Assembly: GCF_004005485.1 (NCBI RefSeq)
Contig: NZ_RZUL01000007.1
Span: forward strand, 62,001-126,000
Direction: 5' to 3'
Source: Sphingobium algorifonticola
GTDB taxonomy: Bacteria; Pseudomonadota; Alphaproteobacteria; Sphingomonadales; Sphingomonadaceae
DNA length: 64,000 bases
Both the position numbers and the translations under genes were made by a program. The notes below the pieces were generated by a model. That model was not told the origin of the DNA and did no database searches. It was given only the letters and a program-made list of their open reading frames with translations. Shown one piece after another: positions 34,494 to 43,739 of the stretch (positions within the stretch are counted from its first letter, which is position 1; each line of letters opens with the position of its first letter).

Positions 34494-37400
34494 ATGTCGC
34501 GCATCTTCATCGAGCGGCCGATCTTCGCATGGGTTATCGCGATCATCGTCATGCTGCTGGGCACGGGCGCGATCTTCGCACTGCCGATCGCGCAATATCC
34601 CGATGTCGCGCCACCGCAAGTGAACATTCGCGCCACCTATCCGGGCGCCAACGCCGAAACGATCCAGAACAGCGTAACCCAGATCATCGAGCAGCAGCTT
34701 ACCGGCATCGACGGGCTGCTTTACTTCAATTCGTCGTCCAGTTCGCGCGGATCGGTGACGATCAGCGCGACGTTCGAGAAAGGCACCGATCCCGATATCG
34801 CGCAGGTGCAGGTGCAAAATCAGGTGCAACAGGCGCTGGCCCGGCTGCCGCAGCAAGTTCAGCAACAGGGCCTGCGCGTCACGAAATCCAATCCCGACTT
34901 TCTGATGATCGTGGGGGTGTATGACGAAACCGACCGCAGCACCAATCAGGACGTGTCGGACTATCTGGTTTCCAACCTTCAGGATACGATCGCGCGGACG
35001 GCGGGCGTCGGCGAAACCAACGTGTTCGGATCGCAATATGCCATGCGCATATGGCTCGATCCCGACAAGTTGGCGAGTTACGCGCTGATCCCGGGCGATG
35101 TCGTGAACGCCATTCAGAATCAGAATACCGAAGTGGCGGCAGGCGAAATCGGCGGCCAGCCCCAGCCGACCACGCAGATGCTGAACGCCACCGTAACCGC
35201 GCAAGCGCGGCTGCAAACCGCCGATCAGTTCAAGGCGATCATCCTCAAGACCGATCCGTCCGGCGCGATAGTCCGCCTTTCGGATGTCGCGCGTGTTGAG
35301 CTTGGCGCGGAAAGCTATGCCGCGATCAGCCGTGTGAACGGCCACCCGGGAGCGGGCATGTCGATCTCTGTCGCCCCCGGTGCCGACGCTCTCAAGACGG
35401 CGGAACTCGTCAAGGCGGAAGTCGAGCGCGCGGCGCGCAACTTCCCGCCGGGTTACAAATTTGCCTACGCCAACGACACCACGGCGTTCATCAAGCTTTC
35501 GATCGAGGAAGTCGTCAAGACGTTGATCGAAGCCATCATACTCGTCGTCATCGTGATGTTCGTATTCCTCCAGAGCTGGCGCGCGACGCTGATCCCGACG
35601 ATCGCCGTACCGGTCGTCCTGCTCGGCACATTCGGAATCTTCTATCTGGCGGGCTTCTCGATCAACACAATGACCTTGTTCGGTCTGGTGCTGGCTATTG
35701 GTCTGCTGGTCGACGATGCCATTGTCGTGGTCGAAAATGTCGAGCGTCTGATGGAGGAAAATCCGGAGATGACGCCGAAGGAAGCGACGATCCAGTCGAT
35801 GGGCGAAATCCAGGTGGCGTTGATCGCCATTGCCGTCGTTCTGTCCGCCGTGTTCTTGCCGATGGCGTTTTTCGGCGGGTCGACGGGTGTCATCTATCGC
35901 CAGTTCTCGCTGACGATCGTGTCGGCCATGGTGCTGTCCGCGCTGGTGGCATTGATCCTCAGCCCGGCGCTTACCGCGACACTGCTGAAGCAGAAGTCGA
36001 AGGAAGCGCCCGCCGGAGACGGCTGGGTTGCAAGGCGCTTTCCCCGGGCGACCGCGCTCGTCCTGCTTGCGCAGGGCAAGTTCAATCGTGGCTTTGAAAA
36101 GGGCACTGATCGCTATGTGGCGGCAACGGCCAGGATCGTCGATCGCAAATGGCTGTTTCTGCTGATCTATGCGCTGGTCGTTGCGTTGCTGATCGCCTTG
36201 TTCCTGCGATTGCCCACCAGCTTCCTGCCAACCGAGGATCAGGGTGCGGCTATCGTCCAGTTCCAGTTGCCCGCCGGCGCCACCCAGGGTCGCACCATAG
36301 AGGTCCAGCGGCAGGTGGAAAACTATCTGTTGGAAAACGAAGGTCGCAATGTCCGCACCCTGTTCACGGTCGCGGGCGGCGGCGGAGGCGGGGCGAGCGG
36401 CCAGAATACCGGGCAGGGTTTCATGAACTTCAAGGACTGGTCGGAAAGGACAGATGCGGAAAACAGTGCCGACGCGATTGTCGGCCGTGCATCGGCCGCA
36501 TTCGCCAACATCCGCGACGCGCGTGTGTTCGCACTGGTGCCGCCTGCCATTCGGGGCCTTGGCCAATCCAACGGCTTTACCATGCAACTCCAGAATGCCG
36601 GTGGCATGTCGCGTGAGGCGTTTCTCGCGGCACGCGACAAGTTGCTGGAGGCGGCAAGCAAGGACCCTGCGTTGCGGGCCGTGCGCCTGACCGAGTTGCC
36701 CGATGTCGCGACGCTCAGAGTCGAGCTCGACCAGCAGAAGCTCGCGACGCTCGGCCTCAGCCAGGGAGACGTGAACGGCACGCTGTCGACTGCCTGGGGC
36801 GGGCGCTATGTCAATGACTTCGTCGATCGCGGTCGGGTGAAGCGCGTGTTCGTTCAGGGCGACGCGCCCTACCGGGCGGCCCCGGCCGATCTCAGCCGCT
36901 GGTTCGTGCGTACGTCGGACGGGCAGATGGCGCCATTCTCCTCCTTCGCCCGCATATCCTGGTCCACCGCGCCGACGACATTATCCCGCTTTCAGGGCAT
37001 ATCCTCGTTCGAGTTTCAGGGGCAGGCCGCGCCGGGGACAAGTTCCGGCGCAGCGATGGACCGGATAGCCGAACTTGCCGGTCAGATACCCGGTACGTCG
37101 ATCGCCTGGTCGGGCCTCTCTTTTCAGGAACGCCTCTCGTCGGGTCAGGCACCTTTGCTCTACGGGCTGTCGCTGCTGGTCGTCTTCCTGTGTCTCGCGG
37201 CGCTTTACGAAAGCTGGACTATTCCCGTCGCCGTGCTGCTGGTGATACCGTTGGGGCTGGTCGGCGCAGTCTTCGCGGTGACGTTGCGCGGGCTTGAGAA
37301 TGACGTCTACCTTCAGATTGGCCTTTTGACGACGATGGGGCTTGCGGCGAAAAATGCCATTCTCGTCATTGAGTTTGCGGAGAGGGCGGAAAAGGAAGGC

Positions 37401-37694
37401 AAACGCGTGATCGATGCCGCGCTGGAAGCGGCCCGTCTTCGCCTCCGCCCGATATTGATGACAAGCCTTGCCTTCATTTTCGGCGTGTTGCCGCTTGCGT
37501 TGTCGACCGGGGCAGGGGCGAACAGCCGCATTGCGATCGGAACGGCCGTGATCGGTGGCATGCTGACGGCGACGATCCTCGCGATCTTCTATATCCCGCT
37601 GTTTTTCGTGCTGGTCCGCCGCACCACGCGCGATGCGTTCCAAAAAATGCGCAGGGGCAGTGGCAAGGCACCTGCGCCAGAGCCAGCGGCATGA
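34494..37694 (+). CDS. RND multidrug efflux pump, inner-membrane component (AcrB/MexB type)
   Basis: This 1066-residue HAE1-type pump has 12 membrane helices. The proton-relay aspartates are in LVDDAIVVVENVER (helix 4), the lysine is in GLAAKNAILVIEFAE (helix 10), and it opens with the usual SRIFIERPIFAWV. Two large periplasmic porter/docking domains are present. It takes up drugs or other amphiphiles and exports them through the adaptor and the outer-membrane channel, driven by protons. It is in an operon with the adaptor upstream and the channel downstream (ATGA overlap). Confidence 0.95.
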   Translation: MSRIFIERPIFAWVIAIIVMLLGTGAIFALPIAQYPDVAPPQVNIRATYPGANAETIQNSVTQIIEQQLTGIDGLLYFNSSSSSRGSVTISATFEKGTDPDIAQVQVQNQVQQALARLPQQVQQQGLRVTKSNPDFLMIVGVYDETDRSTNQDVSDYLVSNLQDTIARTAGVGETNVFGSQYAMRIWLDPDKLASYALIPGDVVNAIQNQNTEVAAGEIGGQPQPTTQMLNATVTAQARLQTADQFKAIILKTDPSGAIVRLSDVARVELGAESYAAISRVNGHPGAGMSISVAPGADALKTAELVKAEVERAARNFPPGYKFAYANDTTAFIKLSIEEVVKTLIEAIILVVIVMFVFLQSWRATLIPTIAVPVVLLGTFGIFYLAGFSINTMTLFGLVLAIGLLVDDAIVVVENVERLMEENPEMTPKEATIQSMGEIQVALIAIAVVLSAVFLPMAFFGGSTGVIYRQFSLTIVSAMVLSALVALILSPALTATLLKQKSKEAPAGDGWVARRFPRATALVLLAQGKFNRGFEKGTDRYVAATARIVDRKWLFLLIYALVVALLIALFLRLPTSFLPTEDQGAAIVQFQLPAGATQGRTIEVQRQVENYLLENEGRNVRTLFTVAGGGGGGASGQNTGQGFMNFKDWSERTDAENSADAIVGRASAAFANIRDARVFALVPPAIRGLGQSNGFTMQLQNAGGMSREAFLAARDKLLEAASKDPALRAVRLTELPDVATLRVELDQQKLATLGLSQGDVNGTLSTAWGGRYVNDFVDRGRVKRVFVQGDAPYRAAPADLSRWFVRTSDGQMAPFSSFARISWSTAPTTLSRFQGISSFEFQGQAAPGTSSGAAMDRIAELAGQIPGTSIAWSGLSFQERLSSGQAPLLYGLSLLVVFLCLAALYESWTIPVAVLLVIPLGLVGAVFAVTLRGLENDVYLQIGLLTTMGLAAKNAILVIEFAERAEKEGKRVIDAALEAARLRLRPILMTSLAFIFGVLPLALSTGAGANSRIAIGTAVIGGMLTATILAIFYIPLFFVLVRRTTRDAFQKMRRGSGKAPAPEPAA

Positions 37695-39133
37695 AGCGCA
37701 TGGCCCTGACCCTCGTGATGCTCGCGGCCGGGTGCAGCATGGCACCCAAATATGTGCAGCCGGTTGCGCCGGTGCCCGCGTCATGGCCCGTTGGTGACGC
37801 CTATCTCGCGCAATCGGAGGCCGCACTGCCGCGCCTGTCCTATCGCGACATCTTTACCGACGGGCGGTTGCAGCAAATCGTCGAGCAGGCGCTGGTCAAC
37901 AATCGCGACATTCGCATTGCCGCCGCCAACATCGCGACCGCCCGCGCGCAATATCGCATCAACCGGGCCAATATCCTGCCCGAAATCGCGGCCAGCGCAG
38001 GCTACACCTATTCCGAAAGCAATAACGCAGGTGGCTCCACGGGGGGCACCGGCTTTTCGTCTTCAGGAAGCCGCTACACCGCCGATCTTGGTACGACGGC
38101 GTTCGAGCTTGACCTGTTCGGACGGCTACGCTCTTTGTCCGATGCGGCTTTGCAACGCTATTTCGCGACGGAAGCGGCCGCGCGCGCAACCCGGCTGACG
38201 CTGGTGGGCGACATTGCCGATGCCTGGCTGACCTATGCCGCCGATCAGAGCCTGCTTGCGATCGCGCGCGATACCGTCATCAGCGCCGAACGCAGCGTTC
38301 GCCTGACGCGCATGCGGCTGGAAGGGGGCATTGCCCCACGCACCGATTTGCGCCAGGCCGAGCAGATACTGGCGACGGCGCGTGCCGATGTCGCGTTGCA
38401 GACCACGGCGCTGGCGCAGGATGTCAACGCCTTGCAGCTTCTCGTCGGCGCGCCCGTCGATCCGGCTTTGCTGCCGCAGTCGATGGAAGACGCCGCAGCC
38501 GGTGTGCGCGCGCTGCCTGCGGGCCTCGATTCCGGCATCCTCCTGCGGCGGCCCGACGTCGTGCAGGCGGAATATGAACTGCGCGCTGCCAATGCGGAAA
38601 TCGGCGCGGCGCGGGCGGCGCTTTTTCCGCGGATTTCGCTGACCGGCCTTGCCAGCCTGGCCAGCACCGCGCTGTCGTCGCTCTTTACGGGCGGCGCATT
38701 CTCATGGTCGGCCGGTGCCGATGCCAGCTATTCCATTTTCAGCGCAGGGGGCCTGCGCGCCGGTCTGGCGCAAAGCAAGGCGCAGCGTGATGCGGCGCTC
38801 GCGACCTATGAAAAGGCGATCCAGTCGGCATTTCGGGACGTGGCAGATGGCCTGGCGCGTCGGGGCACGATCGCCGACCAGCTTGCGGCGAACCGCGCAC
38901 AGGCAGAGGCGGCGGCCGACAGCTACAGGCTGACCGATGCGCGCTATCGCGGCGGCATCGACAGCTTTCTCGCCAGTCTGGATGCACAGCGTTCGCTATA
39001 CAGCGCGCAGCGCGGCTATGTGGGAACGCAGCTTGTCGGCGCAAGCAATCTCGTTTCGCTTTATCGCGCCTTGGGCGGTGACATGCTGCTATCGGCGGAC
39101 GGCGCTTCATCGGCGGATGCTGTCAGGCCATAA
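37691..39133 (+). CDS. RND outer-membrane channel lipoprotein (OprM/NodT family)
   Basis: This 480-residue TolC-like outer-membrane factor has a lipobox MLAAGCSMAP, the paired helical repeats LVNNRDIRIAAANIATARAQ and YELRAANAEIGAARAALFPR, and the conserved DLFGRLRS strand. The ATG overlaps the pump stop (ATGA). Its last 73 bases overlap the convergent FrhB-type gene. It completes a tripartite efflux system whose regulator is not adjacent. Confidence 0.93.
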   Translation: MKRMALTLVMLAAGCSMAPKYVQPVAPVPASWPVGDAYLAQSEAALPRLSYRDIFTDGRLQQIVEQALVNNRDIRIAAANIATARAQYRINRANILPEIAASAGYTYSESNNAGGSTGGTGFSSSGSRYTADLGTTAFELDLFGRLRSLSDAALQRYFATEAAARATRLTLVGDIADAWLTYAADQSLLAIARDTVISAERSVRLTRMRLEGGIAPRTDLRQAEQILATARADVALQTTALAQDVNALQLLVGAPVDPALLPQSMEDAAAGVRALPAGLDSGILLRRPDVVQAEYELRAANAEIGAARAALFPRISLTGLASLASTALSSLFTGGAFSWSAGADASYSIFSAGGLRAGLAQSKAQRDAALATYEKAIQSAFRDVADGLARRGTIADQLAANRAQAEAAADSYRLTDARYRGGIDSFLASLDAQRSLYSAQRGYVGTQLVGASNLVSLYRALGGDMLLSADGASSADAVRP

Positions 39134-40359
39134 GGGGCCACCAGCGCCCAGATATGCGCCGGTATCATCGACTTCATCCGGCGCGGCTTTTCCCGCCGCA
39201 GATGCACCACGGTTTCTGCTGCCTTCATCTCCACGCGGGTACGCGCGAACTCCAGCCCCCGCGGTCCGATTCGCGGCATCAGCCAGCCGACGATCGGGCG
39301 CACCCATTGCGGCATGCGGCGCAACGGCAGGCCGCCAGCGGCGCGTTCCACGTTGGCGATGAACCCCCGGACGGCACCCGCGCGCTTGCCCGCGGTGCCC
39401 AGCGGCCGCACGACGAGGGCATCACCAAGCAGGTCGAGCAATTCCGTGCCGCGATCGTTGCGCACGATCAGCCATTGGTCGCCTTCGCCCGCCATATAGC
39501 CGACGGTGATGTCGGCAAGGACATTGGTGTAGTCCACGCAGGTGCGGCAGGTGAGCGGAAAGAAATCGGGCGGCAGTTGCGAAATCGGCAGTTGCAGGAA
39601 GGGTATGGCCTTCACTCGCCCATCGGCGAAACGCAGCTCAACATGATAGTCCGCGCGAAACTCCAGATAGGTGATGCTGTCGGGATCGTCGGACAACAGG
39701 GCCAGAAACTCATGGAACCGCGCCGTGGTCGTATTGTCGGAACAGGGCGTGCCGATCACGTAGATGCGCTCGAAATCCAGGCTTTGCTCGATACCGCGCA
39801 AGGCATGTACCTGGCACGGAATGCCGATCATCGCGATGCGACGATAGCCTGCCGCCCGCGCCGGTTCCAGCAGCGCGAGCAGCGGCGCATAGCCCATCCG
39901 CATGCCGCGCACCTGGGCCATGCCCTCCGCCCGGGTGACAAGGACGGGTACGGGACGCCATTTATCCTGGGGGTCCGGTGCCATGGTAAGGACAGTATCG
40001 ACGGCCCCCGTCGCGAGCAGTCGCTCGGCGATCTGCGTGGTAATGCCGGTCCATTGCGCACCGGCGCCGGGCGGCGTCAGGCGCGCGCGCAGCATCTGAC
40101 GAAACGGCCCGAAATAGAGCTCATCGGGCCGCGCCGGATCGCGCGCGCGCCCATGGACCCGTGCTTCCAGGCTGTTATAATCGGGTCTGATGAACTGGCA
40201 TGCGGTGCCGCAACGCTTCGCCTCCGCCATGCGCGACAAGCCGCAATCCGTGCAGAGGTCGCGATGCGCCGCCGCACCCAGCGCGGGTGCCCAAAGCGGC
40301 GAATCGCTATCGGGCCGATCGGGATAGAGGGAAGGGACGGGTGTCTCCGGCGCAGTCAT
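39061..40359 (-). CDS. FrhB/HCAR/BciB-type flavin iron-sulfur oxidoreductase
   Basis: This 432-residue protein belongs to the coenzyme F420 hydrogenase beta-subunit superfamily. N-terminal cysteines in CTDCGLSRMAEAKRCGTACQF resemble an iron-sulfur site. The central parts IAMIGIPCQVHALRG and YVIGTPCSDNT, and the later CRTCVDYTNVLADITVGYM, match the pattern of chlorophyll-type reductases (HCAR, BciB) and related enzymes. The reaction here is unknown. The ATG at 40359 is 10 bases after the GntR gene, so the two form an operon. The 3' end overlaps the efflux channel gene by 73 bases. Confidence 0.7.
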   Translation of the reverse strand: MTAPETPVPSLYPDRPDSDSPLWAPALGAAAHRDLCTDCGLSRMAEAKRCGTACQFIRPDYNSLEARVHGRARDPARPDELYFGPFRQMLRARLTPPGAGAQWTGITTQIAERLLATGAVDTVLTMAPDPQDKWRPVPVLVTRAEGMAQVRGMRMGYAPLLALLEPARAAGYRRIAMIGIPCQVHALRGIEQSLDFERIYVIGTPCSDNTTTARFHEFLALLSDDPDSITYLEFRADYHVELRFADGRVKAIPFLQLPISQLPPDFFPLTCRTCVDYTNVLADITVGYMAGEGDQWLIVRNDRGTELLDLLGDALVVRPLGTAGKRAGAVRGFIANVERAAGGLPLRRMPQWVRPIVGWLMPRIGPRGLEFARTRVEMKAAETVVHLRREKPRRMKSMIPAHIWALVAPYGLTASADEAPSADSSMSPPKAR

Positions 40360-40369
40360 GGCGCGATCG

Positions 40370-41095
40370 TCATGTCGATGCACCGACGCCCGGTGCCTGC
40401 TGCGTTTCGATCCCCAGGCGTTCGACAATGCCGGGGCCGGTCAGCGCCATTCTGGCGTGGCCACGCATAATCTGTTCCGCCTGATCGCCGTCGCCGGCCA
40501 GGATCGCGGCTACCACCGCCCGGTGCTGGTGGTGGGCAGCCAGCAAATGCGCCCGTTCGCCTGGAACATCGCTGCCGCCGATGGCGAAGGCCGTGGCTGA
40601 TGCGAATGGCAGATGGTTGTTGCGGGAAAGCGCCACACCGATGGCCCCATTGCCTGACGCCGCGATCAGCAGGTCGTGAAAGCGCCTGTTATAGTCGTAG
40701 AAACGCTCCATTGCGCCTTCAGAAGGCATGTCGTCGGCAAATATGGCATCCCCTTCAGCGAGGCATGCATCCAGATTCTTGCGGGTGCCGCCGTCCATGC
40801 TGCGTTCCGCCAGCCGTCGTGCCGCCAGCCCTTCCAGTACGCCACGAACTTCGATCGCATCGCATATCTGGGCTGGAGACGGGGCGCGGGCGGCATAGCC
40901 CCGCGCGCCCAGCTTGACGACCAGCCCTTCCTGTTCCAGCGCGCGCAGCGCGGTACGAACCGGCATTCGCGAGACATTCAGGGCGGCGGCCGTGGCGATT
41001 TCCGCGATGCGCGCGCCATCGGCAATATCTCCTGATGCAATCTGCATACGCAACGCCGCCAAAACGCGCTGTCCCGGTTTCATCGCCTTGGCCAT
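40370..41095 (-). CDS. GntR-family (FCD-type) transcriptional regulator
   Basis: This 241-residue regulator has a winged helix (VSRMPVRTALRALEQEGLVV) and an FCD domain (MERFYDYNRRFHDLLIAASG, and histidines in LLAAHHQHRAVVAAILAGD). It differs from the sugar-locus pair. It is immediately upstream of the FrhB-type gene and probably controls it. The gap 41096-41356 to the divergent cNMP/TrxR gene should hold both promoters; I see no operator there. Confidence 0.85.
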   Translation of the reverse strand: MAKAMKPGQRVLAALRMQIASGDIADGARIAEIATAAALNVSRMPVRTALRALEQEGLVVKLGARGYAARAPSPAQICDAIEVRGVLEGLAARRLAERSMDGGTRKNLDACLAEGDAIFADDMPSEGAMERFYDYNRRFHDLLIAASGNGAIGVALSRNNHLPFASATAFAIGGSDVPGERAHLLAAHHQHRAVVAAILAGDGDQAEQIMRGHARMALTGPGIVERLGIETQQAPGVGAST

Positions 41096-41356
41096 GTCCT
41101 CTGCCTAGTCGGATGCGTGCGGATTTCCAAGCATGTTGGATGTTGGCATGCCAAGGCCCATCAAGATCAGATCCAGTCCATGGGATAACGCAGGGCATAG
41201 CACGGCAGGTGAGAGGACAGCCGGGCGGGGCGGCACTGACGCCCTATCGCCGCTGAATGCCGCAGAGACATGACATGATCCGGCAATGAAGACTGCCTAT
41301 CCCGGCCTTTCGCGCTATAGATGGCGGCCAGCGCCTCAGTTGGGACAGGAAGCACG

Positions 41357-42982
41357 ATGGAAAGCATTGCTTACGACCTACGCCAGATGCAGCGGACGCC
41401 GTTGGCCGACGAGCATGTCGCCGCGCTGCGGGCGGCGGGTACCGAGCGCGTTTATCCCAAAGGCGCCATCGTCGTGCGGCAAGGCGAGCCGATCACCTGC
41501 TTCACATTTGTCGAAGAGGGAGAGATCGAAGTCGTCGATGCCTATACCGACGAACGTGCCGTCCCCAGTACGCTCGGGCCGGGTCAGTATGTGGGCGAGA
41601 TTTCCTTCCTGAGCGGCGGCGTTTCGACGTTGCGGATGCGCGCGGCCTGCGACACGCGCGTGATCGAGGTGGAACGCCAGAAGATGCTGACTTTGATGGC
41701 CCAGATCCCGGAGATGTCGGACATCATCATCGGCGTGTTCGCGGCACGGCGTCGGCGGCAACTCGACCAGGGCGACAGCAGCCTGCGCCTGATCGGCGAG
41801 GAAGCGAGTGCCGACATCCGGCGAATCGCGATGTTCGCCAGCCGCAACCGCGTACCTTATCAAAGCCTGCCGCTGGGCAGCGCGGAGGCGCGGGCGACCG
41901 CCGGTTCCTGCGGGATCGACACTGATCGGCCGGCTGTCATTTTCGGCAAGGATCATGTCGTTACCGATCCGACGCCGCATCGCATCGCGCGCCTCCTGGG
42001 TCTCAATCTCGATTTTTCGGTGGACGAGCGTGTCGATGTGCTGATCGTCGGGGGCGGGCCTGCGGGCGTCGCGGCGGCTGTCTATGCAGGGGCGGAAGGC
42101 TTGCGCGCGCTGGTCGTGGAGGACATTGCCGTCGGCGGTCAGGCGGGCACGTCCAGCCGCATCGAAAACTACATGGGTTTCCCGACGGGCATATCGGGCG
42201 CCGATCTGGTCTGGCGGGGCGAGGTGCAAGCGATGAAGTTCGGCACCCGCTTTTCGATGCCGCACCGCGTGACCGGGCTGGAAGTAATGGAGGACGGCTG
42301 CTTCTGCGCCACGTTCGACAACGGGCAGTCCATCCGCTGTGCCGCCGTCGTGGTGGCGACCGGCGTCCAGTACCGGCGTCTGCCGATCGACCGGCTGGAA
42401 GCGCTGGAAGGCAAGGGTGTTTATTATGCCGCGACCGAGATCGAGGCGCGCTACTGCCGCGATACCGAAGTGGTCATCATCGGCGGGGGCAACAGTGCCG
42501 GTCAGGCGGCCATGTATCTCAGCCGTGTGGCGAAATGCGTCCATGTCGTTGTGCGCGGGCCATCGCTTGCCGCGTCCATGTCGGATTATCTGCTCAGTCG
42601 GCTGGATGCAGACCCCCGCATCGCAATCCATCTCAACAGTGCCGTGACACGCCTGATCGGTGAGGATCGGTTGGAGGGACTGGAAATGACCAACAGGGAA
42701 ACCGGCGCGGTGCGTCACATTCCCTCGTCTGCCTTGTTCATCATGGTCGGCGCGGCCCCTAACACCGAATGGCTTTCCGGCCTGGTTGAGCTGGACAGCA
42801 ACGGGTTCGTCCGCACCGGCTCGACCTGTGGTGACGCCGATTCACCCTATGCCACGTCGCAGCCCGGTATTTTCGCTGTGGGGGACGTGCGTGCGGGATC
42901 GGTGAAGCGCGTGGCATCGGCCGTTGGCGAAGGCTCGGTCGTCATATCGAAAGTATGGGAGCATGTCCGCAGCACGGGATGA
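41357..42982 (+). CDS. cyclic-nucleotide-binding domain fused to a TrxR-like flavoprotein without CxxC
   Basis: The N-terminal 120 residues of this 541-residue protein form a CRP-type cyclic nucleotide-binding domain (YPKGAIVVRQGEPITCFTFV, PGQYVGEISFLSGG). The C-terminal part is a thioredoxin-reductase-fold flavoprotein with FAD (LIVGGGPAGVAAAVYAG) and NADP (VVIIGGGNSAGQAAMYLS) motifs and the terminal FAVGDVRAGSVKRV. The CxxC redox motif of true thioredoxin reductases is replaced by YYAATEIEARYC with a single cysteine. It is therefore more likely a reductase for another acceptor. The ATG follows CAGGAAGCACG. Confidence 0.8.
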   Translation: MESIAYDLRQMQRTPLADEHVAALRAAGTERVYPKGAIVVRQGEPITCFTFVEEGEIEVVDAYTDERAVPSTLGPGQYVGEISFLSGGVSTLRMRAACDTRVIEVERQKMLTLMAQIPEMSDIIIGVFAARRRRQLDQGDSSLRLIGEEASADIRRIAMFASRNRVPYQSLPLGSAEARATAGSCGIDTDRPAVIFGKDHVVTDPTPHRIARLLGLNLDFSVDERVDVLIVGGGPAGVAAAVYAGAEGLRALVVEDIAVGGQAGTSSRIENYMGFPTGISGADLVWRGEVQAMKFGTRFSMPHRVTGLEVMEDGCFCATFDNGQSIRCAAVVVATGVQYRRLPIDRLEALEGKGVYYAATEIEARYCRDTEVVIIGGGNSAGQAAMYLSRVAKCVHVVVRGPSLAASMSDYLLSRLDADPRIAIHLNSAVTRLIGEDRLEGLEMTNRETGAVRHIPSSALFIMVGAAPNTEWLSGLVELDSNGFVRTGSTCGDADSPYATSQPGIFAVGDVRAGSVKRVASAVGEGSVVISKVWEHVRSTG

Positions 42983-43066
42983 TAGGGGCTTATGTGACAA
43001 CCCCGCGTTGTTAACGCCGCTCTAAGCATTTGCAGGTTAAGCGGTTGACGGGGCACAAGGCAGGTC

Positions 43067-43402
43067 ATGGCAACGTCACTCAATGGTTTTTCGGTCCGAT
43101 CGCTGATTCCCCGCGCCTCGCGAGAGGCGGCCCACTGTCACGCCTATTTCTCGGGCCCGACAGTGCCGGAGTTCAGAAGCCGCATTCGCAATATTTCCGC
43201 ATCGGGCATGCTGATCGACTGCCATGCGCCACTGCATCGCGGCGATGTGCTGATCGCGCTTCTTCCGGGCATCGGTGAAACATTGTGCAGCGTTGCCCGG
43301 CTCCGCAACGGGGTTGCAGGGGTGCGGTTCGAAACACCCATCAGCCTGACGCAGTTTCGCGCTGCCGTGGCAGAGGGCCGACAGGCGATAACACAGGGCT
43401 GA
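43067..43402 (+). CDS. PilZ-domain protein
   Basis: This 111-residue single-domain protein has an Arg-rich start of the core (EFRSRIRNISASGMLID) that fits the PilZ signature (RxxxR and DxSxxG, here NISASG). PilZ domains bind cyclic di-GMP. No second domain is present, so it probably acts by contact with a partner. It is monocistronic. Because the DxSxxG Asp is Asn, ligand binding needs testing. Confidence 0.65.
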   Translation: MATSLNGFSVRSLIPRASREAAHCHAYFSGPTVPEFRSRIRNISASGMLIDCHAPLHRGDVLIALLPGIGETLCSVARLRNGVAGVRFETPISLTQFRAAVAEGRQAITQG

Positions 43403-43508
43403 TCGCCAAACCCGATCGCCAAACCCGATCGGCAGTGATGCCGGGCGGGGAGAGCCTGCTGTACTGCCCTGGTCTGCGCTGGCGTCGCAAGCCAAGCATT
43501 GTCTACAC

Positions 43509-43709
43509 TTAGCTGGGTTCAGGCAGACGAGCGTTCGGGCGAGCTGGCCGCTGGTGCCGCGCGCGTTGCTCGTTTATGACCGTAATCAATTGAAACGAAG
43601 CCATGCGGAACATCAGGAAATCATCGCCGTGCCCGACGCGCGACACGAATTGGCCAGTGCCGTCATCACCGGCCATATCCGCCGCGCCGCGCATGTCTAT
43701 CGGGCTTGA
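43509..43709 (+). pseudogene. 3' relic of a GntR (FCD) regulator gene
   Basis: Reading plus-strand frame 3 gives the residue run LLVYDRNQLKRSHAEH, then QEIIAVPDARHELASAV and ITGHIRRAAHVYRA before a stop. This matches the end of an FCD effector domain, including the final helix pattern H-x2-I...HI. No start with a ribosome-binding site and no helix-turn-helix is present upstream. It appears to be the remaining 3' end of a deleted regulator gene between the PilZ and SDR genes. The region 43403-43508 also holds a 13-base direct repeat (43401-43426) and no gene. Confidence 0.45.
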
Positions 43710-43739
43710 CGCGATGGAAGTTGATGGGGGTCGTGGCCT

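Noticed and set aside
33981..36587. Long open frame of 868 codons on the minus strand opposite the RND pump
   Set aside because: It is antisense to a clear AcrB-type gene, its translation is His/Arg/Asp-rich with no family pattern, and it is explained by the codon bias of the real gene.
39154..40470. 438-codon plus-strand frame opposite the FrhB-type gene
   Set aside because: The minus-strand frame has conserved cysteine motifs and a family match, whereas this one has none.
41378..42718. 446-codon minus-strand frame opposite the cNMP/TrxR-like gene
   Set aside because: It is a shadow of a gene with clear FAD and NADP motifs; its composition is atypical.
41357..42982. Annotation as a plain thioredoxin reductase
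   Set aside because: The CxxC motif is missing and an N-terminal cNMP-binding domain is present.
43401..43426. 13-base direct repeat, possibly the start of a CRISPR or an attachment site
   Set aside because: There are only two abutting copies and no spacers, and no tRNA or integrase is nearby.
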